Positions 40,840 to 51,115 of a DNA stretch of 64,000 bases are shown here, in pieces. The position numbers and the translations under genes are program-made. The notes beneath the pieces are model-generated. The model saw only the letters and a list, made by a program, of their open reading frames with translations, made no database searches and was not told the origin of the DNA. The first letter of the stretch is position 1, and the number at the start of each line of letters is the position of its first letter. The stretch lies in the NCBI RefSeq assembly GCF_029193595.2, contig NZ_CP135052.1, forward strand, positions 4,451,966-4,515,965, read 5' to 3'. The stretch is from Providencia hangzhouensis (GTDB lineage: Bacteria > Pseudomonadota > Gammaproteobacteria > Enterobacterales > Enterobacteriaceae).

Positions 40840-42249
40840 ATGAATACTCAGTCAATTGATCCATCAGGGAAAGTGGAACGCAGCTCTGGCGATCTGACCA
40901 AAGCTGCAGTTTCAGGCTGGCTAGGAACCGCTCTGGAGTTTATGGATTTCCAGCTTTACTCGTTAGGCGCAGCACTTGTTTTCCATGAAATATTTTTCCC
41001 TGAACAATCCGCTTCAATGGCATTAATTCTTGCTATGGGAACTTACGGTGCCGGATATGTCGCACGTATTGTTGGTGCGATTTTCTTTGGTCAAATGGGC
41101 GACCGAATCGGTCGTAAAAAAGTACTCTTTATCACCATCACCATGATGGGGGTGTGTACTACATTAATCGGGGTATTACCAACCTACGCACAGGTAGGTA
41201 TCCTCGCACCGCTATTATTAGTTCTTTTGCGAATTATTCAAGGCTTAGGAGCAGGCGCTGAAATTTCAGGTGCAGGAACCATGCTGGCAGAATATGCGCC
41301 AAAAGGCCGCCGGGGTATTGTGGCTTCACTCGTGGGTCTGGGGACAAACTGCGGCACATTAAGTGCCACTGCGATTTGGGCGGTTATGTTCTTCTGGTTA
41401 GACAAATCAGACTTGCTGGCGTGGGGCTGGCGTGTACCTTTCTTGGCAAGCTTCGTTGTGATGTTGTTTGCCGTGTGGTTACGACTGAATCTGAAAGAAA
41501 GCCCAGTATTTGAGAAAGTACAAAATACGGAAGAGCAAGAAGCCAAAGTTGCGGTACAAACGCCACCGAAAGAAAGTTTCTTTGCCATGTTTAAATCTAA
41601 AGCATTTTGGTTAGCAACTGGTATTCGTTTCGGTCAAGCGGGTAACTCTGGGTTAATTCAAACTTTCTTAGCGGGATATTTAGTTCAAAGCTTATTATTT
41701 GATAAAAGTATTCCAACTGATGCGATCATGATCAGCTCCGTTGTCGGTTTCCTGACCATTCCTGTGATTGGTCTGCTATCTGATAAATTCGGGCGCCGTA
41801 TTCCTTATATTATTCTTAGTTTATCTGCCATGTTGCTCGCCTATCCGATGTTATCTGTCATCGTCGATGGTGCGAACAGCGTTAGCTTAATTACCATCTG
41901 TATTATTATCGTTCATAACTGTTCAGTACTCGGATTATTTGCCTTAGAAAATATTACGATGGCTGAAATGTTCAACTCACGTAACCGTTTTACTGGTATG
42001 GCTGTGGCCAAAGAAATTGGTGGCTTAATTGCCTCTGGTTTAGGCCCAGTTCTAGCGGGTATTTTCTGTAGCATCACCGGAAGCTGGTGGCCAATTGCAA
42101 TCATGATCATCATTTACTCTGCCATTTCATTAATCAGTGCCATTATCATGCCTGAAGTGAAAGATCGTGATTTAACCAGCACGTTGGATGCGGTTGAAGA
42201 GGCTGAACAACAAAAAGGTAAAGTGAGATATGCAACTGTCAACCAATAA
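40840..42249 (+). CDS. ydfJ: MFS transporter, metabolite:H+ symporter family (YdfJ-like)
   Basis: 469 aa, 12 membrane segments. MHS-family features: AAVSGWLGTALEFMDFQLYS at the N-terminus and GQMGDRIGRKKVL in loop 2/3. Its neighbours are those of E. coli ydfJ. It likely imports a sugar acid metabolised by rspA, rspB and ydfI. It overlaps the next gene by 20 bp, which suggests coupled translation. Confidence 0.85.
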   Translation: MNTQSIDPSGKVERSSGDLTKAAVSGWLGTALEFMDFQLYSLGAALVFHEIFFPEQSASMALILAMGTYGAGYVARIVGAIFFGQMGDRIGRKKVLFITITMMGVCTTLIGVLPTYAQVGILAPLLLVLLRIIQGLGAGAEISGAGTMLAEYAPKGRRGIVASLVGLGTNCGTLSATAIWAVMFFWLDKSDLLAWGWRVPFLASFVVMLFAVWLRLNLKESPVFEKVQNTEEQEAKVAVQTPPKESFFAMFKSKAFWLATGIRFGQAGNSGLIQTFLAGYLVQSLLFDKSIPTDAIMISSVVGFLTIPVIGLLSDKFGRRIPYIILSLSAMLLAYPMLSVIVDGANSVSLITICIIIVHNCSVLGLFALENITMAEMFNSRNRFTGMAVAKEIGGLIASGLGPVLAGIFCSITGSWWPIAIMIIIYSAISLISAIIMPEVKDRDLTSTLDAVEEAEQQKGKVRYATVNQ

Positions 42250-43717
42250 CCTAAACCAATTACCCGCCACAATCAAAGTACCAAGCTATGATAGGGAGCA
42301 GGTAAAGGTAAAAATGCTTCACTTAGGTTTCGGCGCGTTCCACCGCGCCCACCAAGCCATCTTTGCGGATATTTTAGCTACGGAACAGCAGAGTGATTGG
42401 GGTTTTTGTGAGGTCAATTTAGTCGGTGGCGAGCAACAAATTGAAGATTTACTCGCTCAAGACTGCCTTTATAACGTAGTTGAAATGCAAGGCGATAATT
42501 GGCAAACCCGTACTGTCGGTGTGGTAAAAGAAGCATTACACCCAACCATTCACGGAATTGATGCCGTTATCAATCGCATGTTAGACCCTAATATTGCCAT
42601 CGTTTCCATGACGGTTACTGAAAAAGGTTATTGCTATGTGCCCGCGACAGGTTCGATTGATTTTGCGAACCCCGCTATTGCGCATGATTTAGCCTCACCA
42701 AATACCCCGAAATCACTACCGGGTCTGATTGTTGAAGCCTTAAAACGCCGTAAGGTACTGGGTATTGCACCATTTACAGTCATGTCCTGTGACAATATGC
42801 CTGAAAATGGCCATATCACGAAAAATGTCATTTTAGCGATGGCTGCAAAACAGGATATTGCATTGGCCAATTGGATTGAAGCCAATGTCACCTTTCCATC
42901 TACCATGGTGGATAGAATTGTGCCTGCCATGACACCAGACACAGCGGAGAAAATTCAATCCCAGCTAGGCCCTGTCGTTGACAAAGTCGCCATTGCCTGT
43001 GAGCCATTTCGCCAATGGGTGATTGAAGACAATTTCGTCGCAGGTCGCCCTGAGTGGGAAAAAGCGGGCGCTCAGTTAGTCACGGATGTCGTTCCATTTG
43101 AAGAAATGAAGCTGCGCATGTTAAATGGTAGCCACTCTTTCCTTGCTTATTTAGGTTATTTGGCTGGTTACCAATATATTAATGAGTGCATGCAGGATAG
43201 CGCTTATGAAAAAGCCGCTTATCACTTGATGGTCAATGAGCAAGCACCAACGTTATCCATCAAAAATGTGGATTTACCAGCCTATGCTAATGCCCTGATT
43301 GAGCGTTTTAAAAATACGGGGTTGAAACATCGTACTTGGCAAATCGCGATGGATGGAACGTTGAAATTATCCCAACGTTTACTCGATTCTATCCAAATTC
43401 ACCTGAAAAATGGCCAATCATTTGATTATTTAGCCTTAGCCGTTGCGGGATGGATGCGTTATGTCAGCGGAAAAGATGATCATGGCGCAGAAATTCAAGT
43501 CAGCGACCCACAGGCTGTAAAATTGGCTGAGCTGGTTGCAAACAGCACTGATGATGAAAGCCGTGTTCGCGCATTGCTGTCCCTCAACAGTTTGTTTACC
43601 GAAGAACTGGTTAATAATTCACTATTTACTGAAAAGGTGACTGCATTTTACCTTTCACTACGTGATAACGGTGCCAAGAAAACCATTGAAGCACTCAACC
43701 ACCAGCACACCCTGTAA
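42230..43717 (+). CDS. ydfI: Fructuronate reductase-like D-mannonate oxidoreductase
   Basis: 495 aa, long-chain mannitol dehydrogenase family. MLHLGFGAFHRAHQAIFADIL is the NAD-binding start; FTVMSCDNMPENG, FPSTMVDRIVPAM, CEPFRQWVIED and KLRMLNGSHSFLAYLGYL complete the family pattern, very near E. coli YdfI. It interconverts fructuronate and D-mannonate with NAD(H), supplying RspA and UxuA. Last gene of its unit; a terminator follows. Confidence 0.93.
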   Translation: MQLSTNNLNQLPATIKVPSYDREQVKVKMLHLGFGAFHRAHQAIFADILATEQQSDWGFCEVNLVGGEQQIEDLLAQDCLYNVVEMQGDNWQTRTVGVVKEALHPTIHGIDAVINRMLDPNIAIVSMTVTEKGYCYVPATGSIDFANPAIAHDLASPNTPKSLPGLIVEALKRRKVLGIAPFTVMSCDNMPENGHITKNVILAMAAKQDIALANWIEANVTFPSTMVDRIVPAMTPDTAEKIQSQLGPVVDKVAIACEPFRQWVIEDNFVAGRPEWEKAGAQLVTDVVPFEEMKLRMLNGSHSFLAYLGYLAGYQYINECMQDSAYEKAAYHLMVNEQAPTLSIKNVDLPAYANALIERFKNTGLKHRTWQIAMDGTLKLSQRLLDSIQIHLKNGQSFDYLALAVAGWMRYVSGKDDHGAEIQVSDPQAVKLAELVANSTDDESRVRALLSLNSLFTEELVNNSLFTEKVTAFYLSLRDNGAKKTIEALNHQHTL

Positions 43718-43729
43718 TAACATACTAGT

Positions 43730-43753
43730 AGGCGGGTTTCCCCCGCCTTTTTC
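43730..43753 (+). terminator. Terminator after the rspAB-ydfJI unit
   Basis: AGGCGGG pairs with CCCGCCT across a 5-6 base loop, followed by TTTT. It lies between two convergent genes. Confidence 0.82.
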
Positions 43754-43778
43754 ACTCAAACTTCGCTTAAACTATAAT

Positions 43779-45512
43779 CTACTGTGTTAGCGGCGGAAAC
43801 CAAATAGCTTGCTGACCACTCACCAACCGTTCTTGGTTAATCCAAGTAAAAGGTGCGGGTACCTGAGCTTGCAAACGCACATCTTCAGCCCCTCTTTGTG
43901 CTGTCAATGTGGGAGTAAGGACAACAGGCTCTGGCCCATAAATAGCCGCTGACGTAGAATCACGCTCGTTTCGCCCGCCACAAACCACCCATAACTGGTT
44001 TAATGTAGCAATTGCATAAGGGATAAAATCGACACGCCCTGTTGGCGGCTCTTCAACCGAAAAAAGATGGCTATCAATTTCCACTTTTAAATCACATGGG
44101 CTGCCCGCTGGTGCAGCAAGAATATCAGCACGTAACATACTGTATAACCCCCCTAATTCAGGAACGTCTAATTCATGTGCTGCCGCCAGTGCAATACGCC
44201 CAATTGGCGTTGCTGTCACACTCACAGCGCTACCCGCTGTTGCCCAGCCACTATCCCGTTCATTAAGATGTGTAACACGATAGCGGGCTAATATTTCCCC
44301 TGATGGGCCCGCAAGAATGACGGTGTGGAACACTTTATCAATCTCAATTTCAGGATAACTTCCAACAATATAGCCTTTTCCTTGATGAGCAGCCTGACAC
44401 AGTGTTTGTTCAAATGCTCCCCCTTGCTTTTCAGCATGGGACAAAATAAGGTTCGGGTCATTCGTATAAGGAAGCGCAGAGAGCTCGGGTAAAACCAGCA
44501 ATTCATTTTCTCCCACTTGAATTGCATCTAACTTAGAAATAGATTTTTCCCACTGAGCAGCAATAAGCGTCGTTTGTATTACTGTTTCTGTCGCATTGAT
44601 ATCTGTTGGGCTGCGATGAAAAGCCAGTGTTGGGAAATATAATTCAGGGCGGCGCTTCGCGAGTAATGCATCACGTTGCTTATCTGCTTCGTCTAAATCA
44701 ATCGTCGCACAGTATATGCCATTTAGCCCGGGTTCTAGCTCTAACGGGCTAAGCACGGGAGATTGAGCCACTTTATGCCCTGATGGCGACCACACACTTG
44801 AGCCCCCATTATAGTAAAGCTGCCCTTTAGTAATTGGGTTAGTTTCAATTCCACTTCGGGTAGCACAAATAACCCACAACCCATTGAATGCGCTCATATG
44901 TTGTACATGCGCAACCGTTGAGTGGTCGCCCAACATTTCAGCAGGGGTGGCATTTGGCATCATTCGGTCGGATACTGAATGCCAACCAACGATTTGCGCC
45001 CCTTCTAATGCAGCTAATCGAACGTATTGCCAGTAGGTATCATCATAACAAATCAATAATGCGATACGGCCAATCGGTGTTTCAAAAGTTTTGACACCAG
45101 TATTGCCCGGTGCAAATACTTTTTGATCCTGAGAATTCAGGCCTATTTTACGATATTTACCAATAATACCTTCCGGCCCCATCAAAACGGCTGAATTATA
45201 GGCGAGCCCTGTTTCGCTATCTCGCTCCGCGATACCGACACTCATATACATTCCTGTTCGAGCCAATACAGGCAGTATTGCAGCAGTCGTTTTGCCAGGG
45301 ATAGTATCTAAATAAGGTGCTAATTCCGTAGAGTCCGAAAATAAATAACCACTCACTGCCGTTTCTGGAAATACGGCGTAATTTACCCCTTGAGTAGCCA
45401 CTTTTTCTGTCGCTTTGACTAAACGTTGGATATTCCCATTTAAGTCTCCCCATGCAGGAATAAAATCAACGGCTGCGACCTTACTGCTTTTTTTTATTTC
45501 AGCAATACTCAT
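43779..45512 (-). CDS. Tandem nitrilase-superfamily protein with a degenerate second domain
   Basis: 577 aa from ATG at 45512 (AAGGATT upstream). Two C-N hydrolase domains in one chain. Domain 1 (about 10-290) keeps the full triad: E50 in AVFPETAVSG, K122 in GKYRKIGLN, C155 in LLICYDDTYW. Domain 2 (about 310-575) keeps Glu 343 in LVLPELSALPY, but the Lys position is Val (ARYRVTHLN) and the Cys position is Ala (ALAAAHELDVPE), so it should be inactive. Lies last in the oxalate cluster. Domain 1 may release ammonia from an amide or nitrile such as oxamate; this is inference. Confidence 0.82.
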   Translation of the reverse strand: MSIAEIKKSSKVAAVDFIPAWGDLNGNIQRLVKATEKVATQGVNYAVFPETAVSGYLFSDSTELAPYLDTIPGKTTAAILPVLARTGMYMSVGIAERDSETGLAYNSAVLMGPEGIIGKYRKIGLNSQDQKVFAPGNTGVKTFETPIGRIALLICYDDTYWQYVRLAALEGAQIVGWHSVSDRMMPNATPAEMLGDHSTVAHVQHMSAFNGLWVICATRSGIETNPITKGQLYYNGGSSVWSPSGHKVAQSPVLSPLELEPGLNGIYCATIDLDEADKQRDALLAKRRPELYFPTLAFHRSPTDINATETVIQTTLIAAQWEKSISKLDAIQVGENELLVLPELSALPYTNDPNLILSHAEKQGGAFEQTLCQAAHQGKGYIVGSYPEIEIDKVFHTVILAGPSGEILARYRVTHLNERDSGWATAGSAVSVTATPIGRIALAAAHELDVPELGGLYSMLRADILAAPAGSPCDLKVEIDSHLFSVEEPPTGRVDFIPYAIATLNQLWVVCGGRNERDSTSAAIYGPEPVVLTPTLTAQRGAEDVRLQAQVPAPFTWINQERLVSGQQAIWFPPLTQ

Positions 45513-45614
45513 ACAATAATCCTTATTCAAAGAATTTATTAATAAAAAAATAAAAACTAAATAGGGAAAAATATTTCTATAATTCCAATTGATTGAGGTA
45601 GTAATCGCCTGAAT

Positions 45615-45661
45615 TTAGCGGCTATATTTGAATATATCTAATATCTGAATATAGCCGCTAA
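45615..45661. repeat. Long inverted repeat between the second frc and the nitrilase
   Basis: 14-bp perfect arms TTAGCGGCTATATT (45615-45628) and AATATAGCCGCTAA (45648-45661) with a 19-base AT loop. On the minus strand, the sense strand of both flanking genes, no T run follows, so it is not a standard intrinsic terminator. It could stabilise the 3' end of the frc transcript or be a protein-binding site. Confidence 0.6.
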
Positions 45662-45714
45662 TATTAATTAGCTTTTTTAGAAAATCATATTAAGAGCGGG
45701 TTTAATATTATTAA

Positions 45715-46971
45715 TTAAATAACATTATTTTTTTTCATTTCCATAATTTGTTCATCACTATAACCAAGCTCTTTTAATACTTCGCTATTATGTTCCCCAA
45801 GCAATGGAGCACTTTTAATTTCAGGGATAAACGCTGAAAATTTCATTGGGCAACCCACCGTTAAATATGAGCCTCGTTTTGGTTGTTGAACTTCGACAAT
45901 CGAACCACTACGACGCAAAGAAGGGTCATCCATAATTTCTTTCATACTTAATACTGCAGAACATGGCACATCAAACTGATCAAAATAATCAGTTAGTGCA
46001 TGTTTATCTTTGTCTTTAGCGATTTCTTCAATTGCATCCCATACATCTTGGATATGACTTGCACGTGCCTGTGTAGTGGCAAAAGCAGGATCGGTTTTCC
46101 ATTCTGGGCGCCCAATAGCATCACAGGTATTTTCCCAATTATGGTCTTGATTAATAAAATAAATATAGGCATTTGGGTCAACATCGCTACCTTTACATTT
46201 GAGCATTGTTCCCGGCTGACCGCCACCACTCGCATTCCCCCCACGAGGAACCGCATCACCAAACGTGCCATTTGGGTATTGAGGGTATTCCTCTAAGAAA
46301 CCGAGTTTTTCTAAACGTTGTTGGTCACGTAATTTCACACGACATAAATTAAGCACCGCATCTTGCATTGACATAGTAACGCGTTGCCCTTTACCTGTTT
46401 TTTCACGGTGTAATAACGCCGTCAGTATGCCTATCAATAAATGCATACCCGTATTACTATCCCCCAATGCCGCAGCACTTACGGTCGGAGGGCCATCAGG
46501 AAAACCCGTCGTTGATGCTGAACCACCAGCAGATTGAGCAACATTTTCATAGGCTTTCACATTCGCATAGGGTGAATTCTCATTAAACCCTTTAATCGAC
46601 CCAAAAATTAATCGAGGATTGAGTTCTTGGATGTGCTCCCACGTAAACCCCATATGGTCGATAGCCCCCGGATGAAAATTTTCAACTAATACATCAGATT
46701 GACGTATTAGTTTCTCCATCACGGCTTTTCCCTCTGGCGTTTTGGTGTTGAGCTCTAAAGAGCGTTTGTTACTGTTTAACATCGTAAAATACAGCGCATC
46801 CACATCAGGGATATCTCGCAATTGATTACGTGTCACATCCCCAACGCCTGGGCGTTCAATTTTGATCACATCAGCACCGAACCAAGCAAGCATTTGTGTA
46901 CATGATGGCCCTGACTGAACCCCAGTAAAATCAAGAACGCGTATCCCATCAAGCGGTTTTGAAGAAGTCAT
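45715..46971 (-). CDS. Divergent paralogue of formyl-CoA:oxalate CoA-transferase
   Basis: 418 aa, class III CoA-transferase. Most of the chain is nearly the same as the Frc at 49.9-51.1 kb, including [29 protein letters not shown] and the catalytic Asp (171) in [10 protein letters not shown]. But three Trp of the other copy are replaced (W156 to P158, W253 to T255, W260 to S262), and the Gly loop GGGG becomes SGGG (248-251). These lie in regions near the active site of the family, so CoA donor or acceptor may differ. It occupies the place of yfdE in the E. coli oxalate operon but is an Frc duplicate, not a YfdE. Confidence 0.88.
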   Translation of the reverse strand: MTSSKPLDGIRVLDFTGVQSGPSCTQMLAWFGADVIKIERPGVGDVTRNQLRDIPDVDALYFTMLNSNKRSLELNTKTPEGKAVMEKLIRQSDVLVENFHPGAIDHMGFTWEHIQELNPRLIFGSIKGFNENSPYANVKAYENVAQSAGGSASTTGFPDGPPTVSAAALGDSNTGMHLLIGILTALLHREKTGKGQRVTMSMQDAVLNLCRVKLRDQQRLEKLGFLEEYPQYPNGTFGDAVPRGGNASGGGQPGTMLKCKGSDVDPNAYIYFINQDHNWENTCDAIGRPEWKTDPAFATTQARASHIQDVWDAIEEIAKDKDKHALTDYFDQFDVPCSAVLSMKEIMDDPSLRRSGSIVEVQQPKRGSYLTVGCPMKFSAFIPEIKSAPLLGEHNSEVLKELGYSDEQIMEMKKNNVI

Positions 46972-47046
46972 AATTCACCTTTTTACAAAACTGCCATGAC
47001 GTCATTTCTCACGCCATGGCAACTCATTTAGCCCCATTGACTCTTT

Positions 47047-48003
47047 CTATGAAACGAGTCGAGAGATGTAGATCCACGCTGGAGCTGCGATGATAAAACC
47101 AAGTACACTCACCGCCAGCGACGCAGTTCCTGTCCGGGTATACAGATTAAAGCGACTTGCAATAATTATTCCAGAGAAAGCAGGTGGCAATGCCCCAGCT
47201 AATACCATCATTTGCAGTTGCTCTGTTCCCATATTAAACATCATACCCGCCAGCAACATTAACCCTGGCATTAACACTAGCTTTAATAACGTGTTATAGA
47301 TAATCTCACCATCGAACTCGAACTTATTCGCGGCTAATGTCAGACCCGCAGCAAATACCGCAACACCGGAGTTTGCTTTTGCAATTAAATCAAATGTTGG
47401 GTCCCAAACGGTAGGAATTTTCACACCAACCAATACCAGTGCTGTAGCAAGTACCGGAGCCCATACGACGGGTTCTTTAAAGGCGGATATTAATGCATCC
47501 ATACCGCCACCACCCTTTTTCCCTTCTGCATCAGATGGGTTCAGTAGGAATAGGCCAATAGGGATTGTAATGGCATTAACGATGATGGAAATAATAGCGA
47601 CAACTAACCCAGTTGAAACAGTTTCACCATAAATAGGGTCTAGAACCGCAAACCCTAAGAAACCAATTGTCGGAGAACCTGCAATTAATGCACATACCGC
47701 AGCTTCGCCACGACTATGTTTAAAAATATATTTACAGCTAAAGAAAGAGAAAAAGAAACAAACGAGCAAGACCACAAATGAAATAATAGTCAATTTAGCG
47801 TCTGCAAATATCATTTCTCGATTAGCGCGTGCGATAGAAACAAATAATGCAGCAGGTAATGCGTAATTTAATACCAACTTATTAAATGCTTTCGCTTGGT
47901 CACTGGTAAACACATTTCGTTTACCACTCACATAACCTAATACCATAATAATAATGATAGGTAATAGGTCGCTCATAAAAATCTTATACATAAAATCAGC
48001 CAT
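47047..48003 (-). CDS. yfdV: AEC-family transporter (YfdV-like)
   Basis: 318 aa from ATG at 48003, chosen because AGGTGG lies six bases upstream; the in-frame GTG at 48012 falls within that SD. About ten membrane segments; auxin efflux carrier (AEC) family start [23 protein letters not shown]. It lies between oxc and the second frc, as yfdV does in E. coli, and probably moves oxalate, formate or an exchange partner. Direction of transport is unproven. Confidence 0.87.
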   Translation of the reverse strand: MADFMYKIFMSDLLPIIIIMVLGYVSGKRNVFTSDQAKAFNKLVLNYALPAALFVSIARANREMIFADAKLTIISFVVLLVCFFFSFFSCKYIFKHSRGEAAVCALIAGSPTIGFLGFAVLDPIYGETVSTGLVVAIISIIVNAITIPIGLFLLNPSDAEGKKGGGGMDALISAFKEPVVWAPVLATALVLVGVKIPTVWDPTFDLIAKANSGVAVFAAGLTLAANKFEFDGEIIYNTLLKLVLMPGLMLLAGMMFNMGTEQLQMMVLAGALPPAFSGIIIASRFNLYTRTGTASLAVSVLGFIIAAPAWIYISRLVS

Positions 48004-48096
48004 AAGACCCACCTATTTTTGGCAATAAGACCCCGTACGCCACTCATTAAAAATGAGCCGCGTAGGGTTATCTTTGTTAGTTAACGTTATGCTGCG

Positions 48097-49800
48097 TTAA
48101 TTTTTTACGACAGACTTCGGATTTAAATTACCAATATGGCCACTTTCCGTTCCAACTGCAGGGTCAATAACAACATTTATCAAAGTTGGATGACCCGATG
48201 CTAAACCGGCCCTCAAGGCTTCTTGTACCTCAGCAGGTGTTGTTGCTTGGTAGCCGATGCCACCAAAAGCCTCAATCATTTTGTCATAACGCGCTCCGCC
48301 CATTAAAACGGTAGGAGAAGGGTCTTGATCACCATGGAGGTTTACGCCATCACCACGGTAAATCCCACCATTATTGAAAATCAAAATAGTGACAGGCAAT
48401 TTGTAGCGACAAATCGTTTCGATTTCCATACCACTAAAGCCAAATGCGCTATCGCCTTCAATCGCTACAACAGGCTTACCACTAGTTACAGCGGCTCCCA
48501 CTGCATAACCCATTCCGACCCCCATAACGCCCCAGGTTCCACAATCTAAGCGTTTACGTGGTTGGTACATATCAATAATATTTCGCCCATTATCAAGCGT
48601 GTTAGCGCCTTCATTGACGACATAAACATCTTGGTGATCGACCAACACATCACGGATTGCACGTAATGCGTTGAAGTAATTCATCGGGGAAGTGTCAGTG
48701 TTTAACTTAACTGCCATTTTCTCGACATTGATTTTCTTGTGCTCATCAATACTGACAATCCATTCTGTTGGTGATTTAACAGGGGTTGATTTAAGTCCTG
48801 CCAATAATGACTCAATACTGGAGTAAATATCGCCAACAACTGGAGCCGCTATTGGGCGGTTACTATCAATTTCGGAAGGTTCAATATCTAACTGAATAAA
48901 TTGCGTTTCTGGTGACCAATGCTTACCTTTACCATGGTCAAGTAACCAGTTAAGACGTGCTCCCATTAATACCACAACATCTGCACTGGATAAGGCATAT
49001 GAGCGAGCTGATGCGGCTGATAGGGGATGTGTATCTGGCAGCAGCCCCTTAGCCATTGACATCGGTAAATAAGGGATACCGGTTGTTTCAATAAATTGAC
49101 GAATATTGTCATCCGCTTGGGCATAAGCTGCACCTTTACCCAAAATAATTAATGGTCGCTTAGCCGAGGCGAGCAACTTAAGGGCTTTATTCACTGAATC
49201 TGGTGATGGAATTTGTCTTGGTGCAGGGTCTTCAACTGTAAAAATGGTTTTATCCGCTGCGTCCTTGTCCATCACGGCAGACAACACTTCCGTTGTTAAA
49301 TCAAGATAAACCCCACCAGGACGACCTGATACCGAAGCTCGGATTGCCCGGGCTAGTGCGATACCAAGATCCTCAGGTTTATTCACACGATAAGACGCTT
49401 TTACAAAGGGTTTTGCCGTGTTCATTTGGTCTAACTCTTCGTAATCACCCTGCTGCAAATCAATTATCGCTCTGTCGCTTGAGCCACTGATTTGAATCAT
49501 TGGAAAACCATTGGTCGTTGCATTAGCAAGAGCAACCATACCATTCAAGAAACCCGGCGCCGAAACCGTTAAACAGATACCCGGTTTTTGGGTAATAAAA
49601 CCACTGATTGCAGCTGCGTTACCCGCAGATTGCTCATGGCGGAAACCAATATAGCGAATACCTTCAGCTTGCGCATGCCTTGCCATGTCAGTCACTGGAA
49701 TTCCAACAACACCGTAGATTGTATCAATGCCATTTTTTTTAAGTGCATCGACAATAATATGCATACCATCAGTCAGGTTTTGGGTTTGATCAGCAGACAT
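48097..49800 (-). CDS. oxc: Oxalyl-CoA decarboxylase
   Basis: 567 aa, ThDP enzyme. It decarboxylates oxalyl-CoA to formyl-CoA and CO2. N-terminal IDTIYGVVGIPVTDMARHAQAEGI with the catalytic Glu region FRHEQSAGNAAA; C-terminal ThDP motif GDSAFGFSGMEIETICRYKLPVTILIFNN. Formyl-CoA from this step is used by Frc. Belongs to the frc-oxc-yfdV operon, supporting acid resistance or oxalate use. SD GAGGT precedes the ATG. Confidence 0.96.
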   Translation of the reverse strand: MSADQTQNLTDGMHIIVDALKKNGIDTIYGVVGIPVTDMARHAQAEGIRYIGFRHEQSAGNAAAISGFITQKPGICLTVSAPGFLNGMVALANATTNGFPMIQISGSSDRAIIDLQQGDYEELDQMNTAKPFVKASYRVNKPEDLGIALARAIRASVSGRPGGVYLDLTTEVLSAVMDKDAADKTIFTVEDPAPRQIPSPDSVNKALKLLASAKRPLIILGKGAAYAQADDNIRQFIETTGIPYLPMSMAKGLLPDTHPLSAASARSYALSSADVVVLMGARLNWLLDHGKGKHWSPETQFIQLDIEPSEIDSNRPIAAPVVGDIYSSIESLLAGLKSTPVKSPTEWIVSIDEHKKINVEKMAVKLNTDTSPMNYFNALRAIRDVLVDHQDVYVVNEGANTLDNGRNIIDMYQPRKRLDCGTWGVMGVGMGYAVGAAVTSGKPVVAIEGDSAFGFSGMEIETICRYKLPVTILIFNNGGIYRGDGVNLHGDQDPSPTVLMGGARYDKMIEAFGGIGYQATTPAEVQEALRAGLASGHPTLINVVIDPAVGTESGHIGNLNPKSVVKN

Positions 49801-49864
49801 GTCTACCTCATAAATAACTGATTAAAAGATTAAATGGAGTGATTTCTCACCCCAATATTTAAAA

Positions 49865-51115
49865 TTAGATCGCTTTGTTCGCTCGCATAGTCGCAATTTC
49901 ATCTGCGCTATAACCTAACTCAGTTAGGACTTGCTCTGTATGCTCACCCAACAATGGTGCGCTTTTGATATCGGGTGTAAATGAGGAGAATTTCATCGGG
50001 CAACCCACCGTCAAGTAAGTCCCGCGTTTTGGCTGCTCAACTTCAACAATACTTCCGCTCTTACGCAGAGATTGGTCTCGTGCTATTTCACGCATACTGA
50101 GTACAGGAGCACAAGGTACACCGTATTTACTTAAGTACTCGACCGCTTCATGTTTATCTTTATCCGCTAAGAATTTTTCAATTTCAGCAAAAATATCAAA
50201 GATATGAGGTTGACGAGCCTTTGGTGTATTGTAAGCGGGGTCAGTTGCCCATTCAGGCTTACCAATAGCGATACAGGTTTGCTCCCAGTCCTGCTCTTGG
50301 ATAGTAAAATAAATATAAGCATTTGGGTCAGTTTCCCAGCCTTTACATTTTAAGATCCAGCCAGGCTGGCCACCACCGCCAGCATTACCGCCACGAGGAA
50401 CTGCATCACCAAATGTGCCATTTGGGTATTGTGGATATTCTTCAAGGTAGCCAATTTTCTCTAAACGTTGCTGGTCACGAAGTTTGACACGGCACAAGTT
50501 GAGTACGGCATCTTGCATCGACATAGTCACTCGCTGGCCTTTTCCTGTTTTCTCGCGATGTAATAACGCTGCGAGTAAGCCAATGAGCAAGTGCATACCT
50601 GTATTACTATCACCTAATGCTGCGGCGCTCACTAATGGCGGGCCGTCCCAAAACCCTGTGGTTGATGCGGCACCACCTGCGGCTTGGGCAACGTTTTCAT
50701 AAGCTTTAACATCTGCATAAGGAGAGTCTTCATCAAAACCTTTGATGGAACCGAAAATCAAACGAGGATTTAATTCTTGAATGTGTTCCCAAGTGAAGCC
50801 CATATGGTCAATTGCACCTGGATGGAAGTTCTCAACGAGGACGTCGGCTTGCTTAATCAGCCGCTCCATCACCTCTTTACCTTCTGGAGTTTTTGTATTT
50901 AATTCCACTGATCGCTTATTACTATTAAGCATCGTGAAATACAGCGCATCCACATCAGGTATATCCCTTAATTGGTTACGCGTGACATCTCCAACTCCAG
51001 GGCGCTCAATCTTAATAACATCTGCGCCGAACCACGCTAACATTTGAGTACAAGATGGTCCTGATTGTACACCGGTGAAATCCAGTACTTTAATACCTTG
51101 TAAAGGAAGATCCAT
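49865..51115 (-). CDS. frc: Formyl-CoA:oxalate CoA-transferase
   Basis: 416 aa, closely following E. coli Frc (YfdW). It moves CoA from formyl-CoA to oxalate, giving oxalyl-CoA and formate. Catalytic Asp 169 in [10 protein letters not shown], the flexible Gly loop GGGG at 246-249, W156, W253 and W260 all present. First gene of the oxalate operon. About 600 bp of AT-rich DNA upstream should hold its promoter. Confidence 0.96.
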   Translation of the reverse strand: MDLPLQGIKVLDFTGVQSGPSCTQMLAWFGADVIKIERPGVGDVTRNQLRDIPDVDALYFTMLNSNKRSVELNTKTPEGKEVMERLIKQADVLVENFHPGAIDHMGFTWEHIQELNPRLIFGSIKGFDEDSPYADVKAYENVAQAAGGAASTTGFWDGPPLVSAAALGDSNTGMHLLIGLLAALLHREKTGKGQRVTMSMQDAVLNLCRVKLRDQQRLEKIGYLEEYPQYPNGTFGDAVPRGGNAGGGGQPGWILKCKGWETDPNAYIYFTIQEQDWEQTCIAIGKPEWATDPAYNTPKARQPHIFDIFAEIEKFLADKDKHEAVEYLSKYGVPCAPVLSMREIARDQSLRKSGSIVEVEQPKRGTYLTVGCPMKFSSFTPDIKSAPLLGEHTEQVLTELGYSADEIATMRANKAI

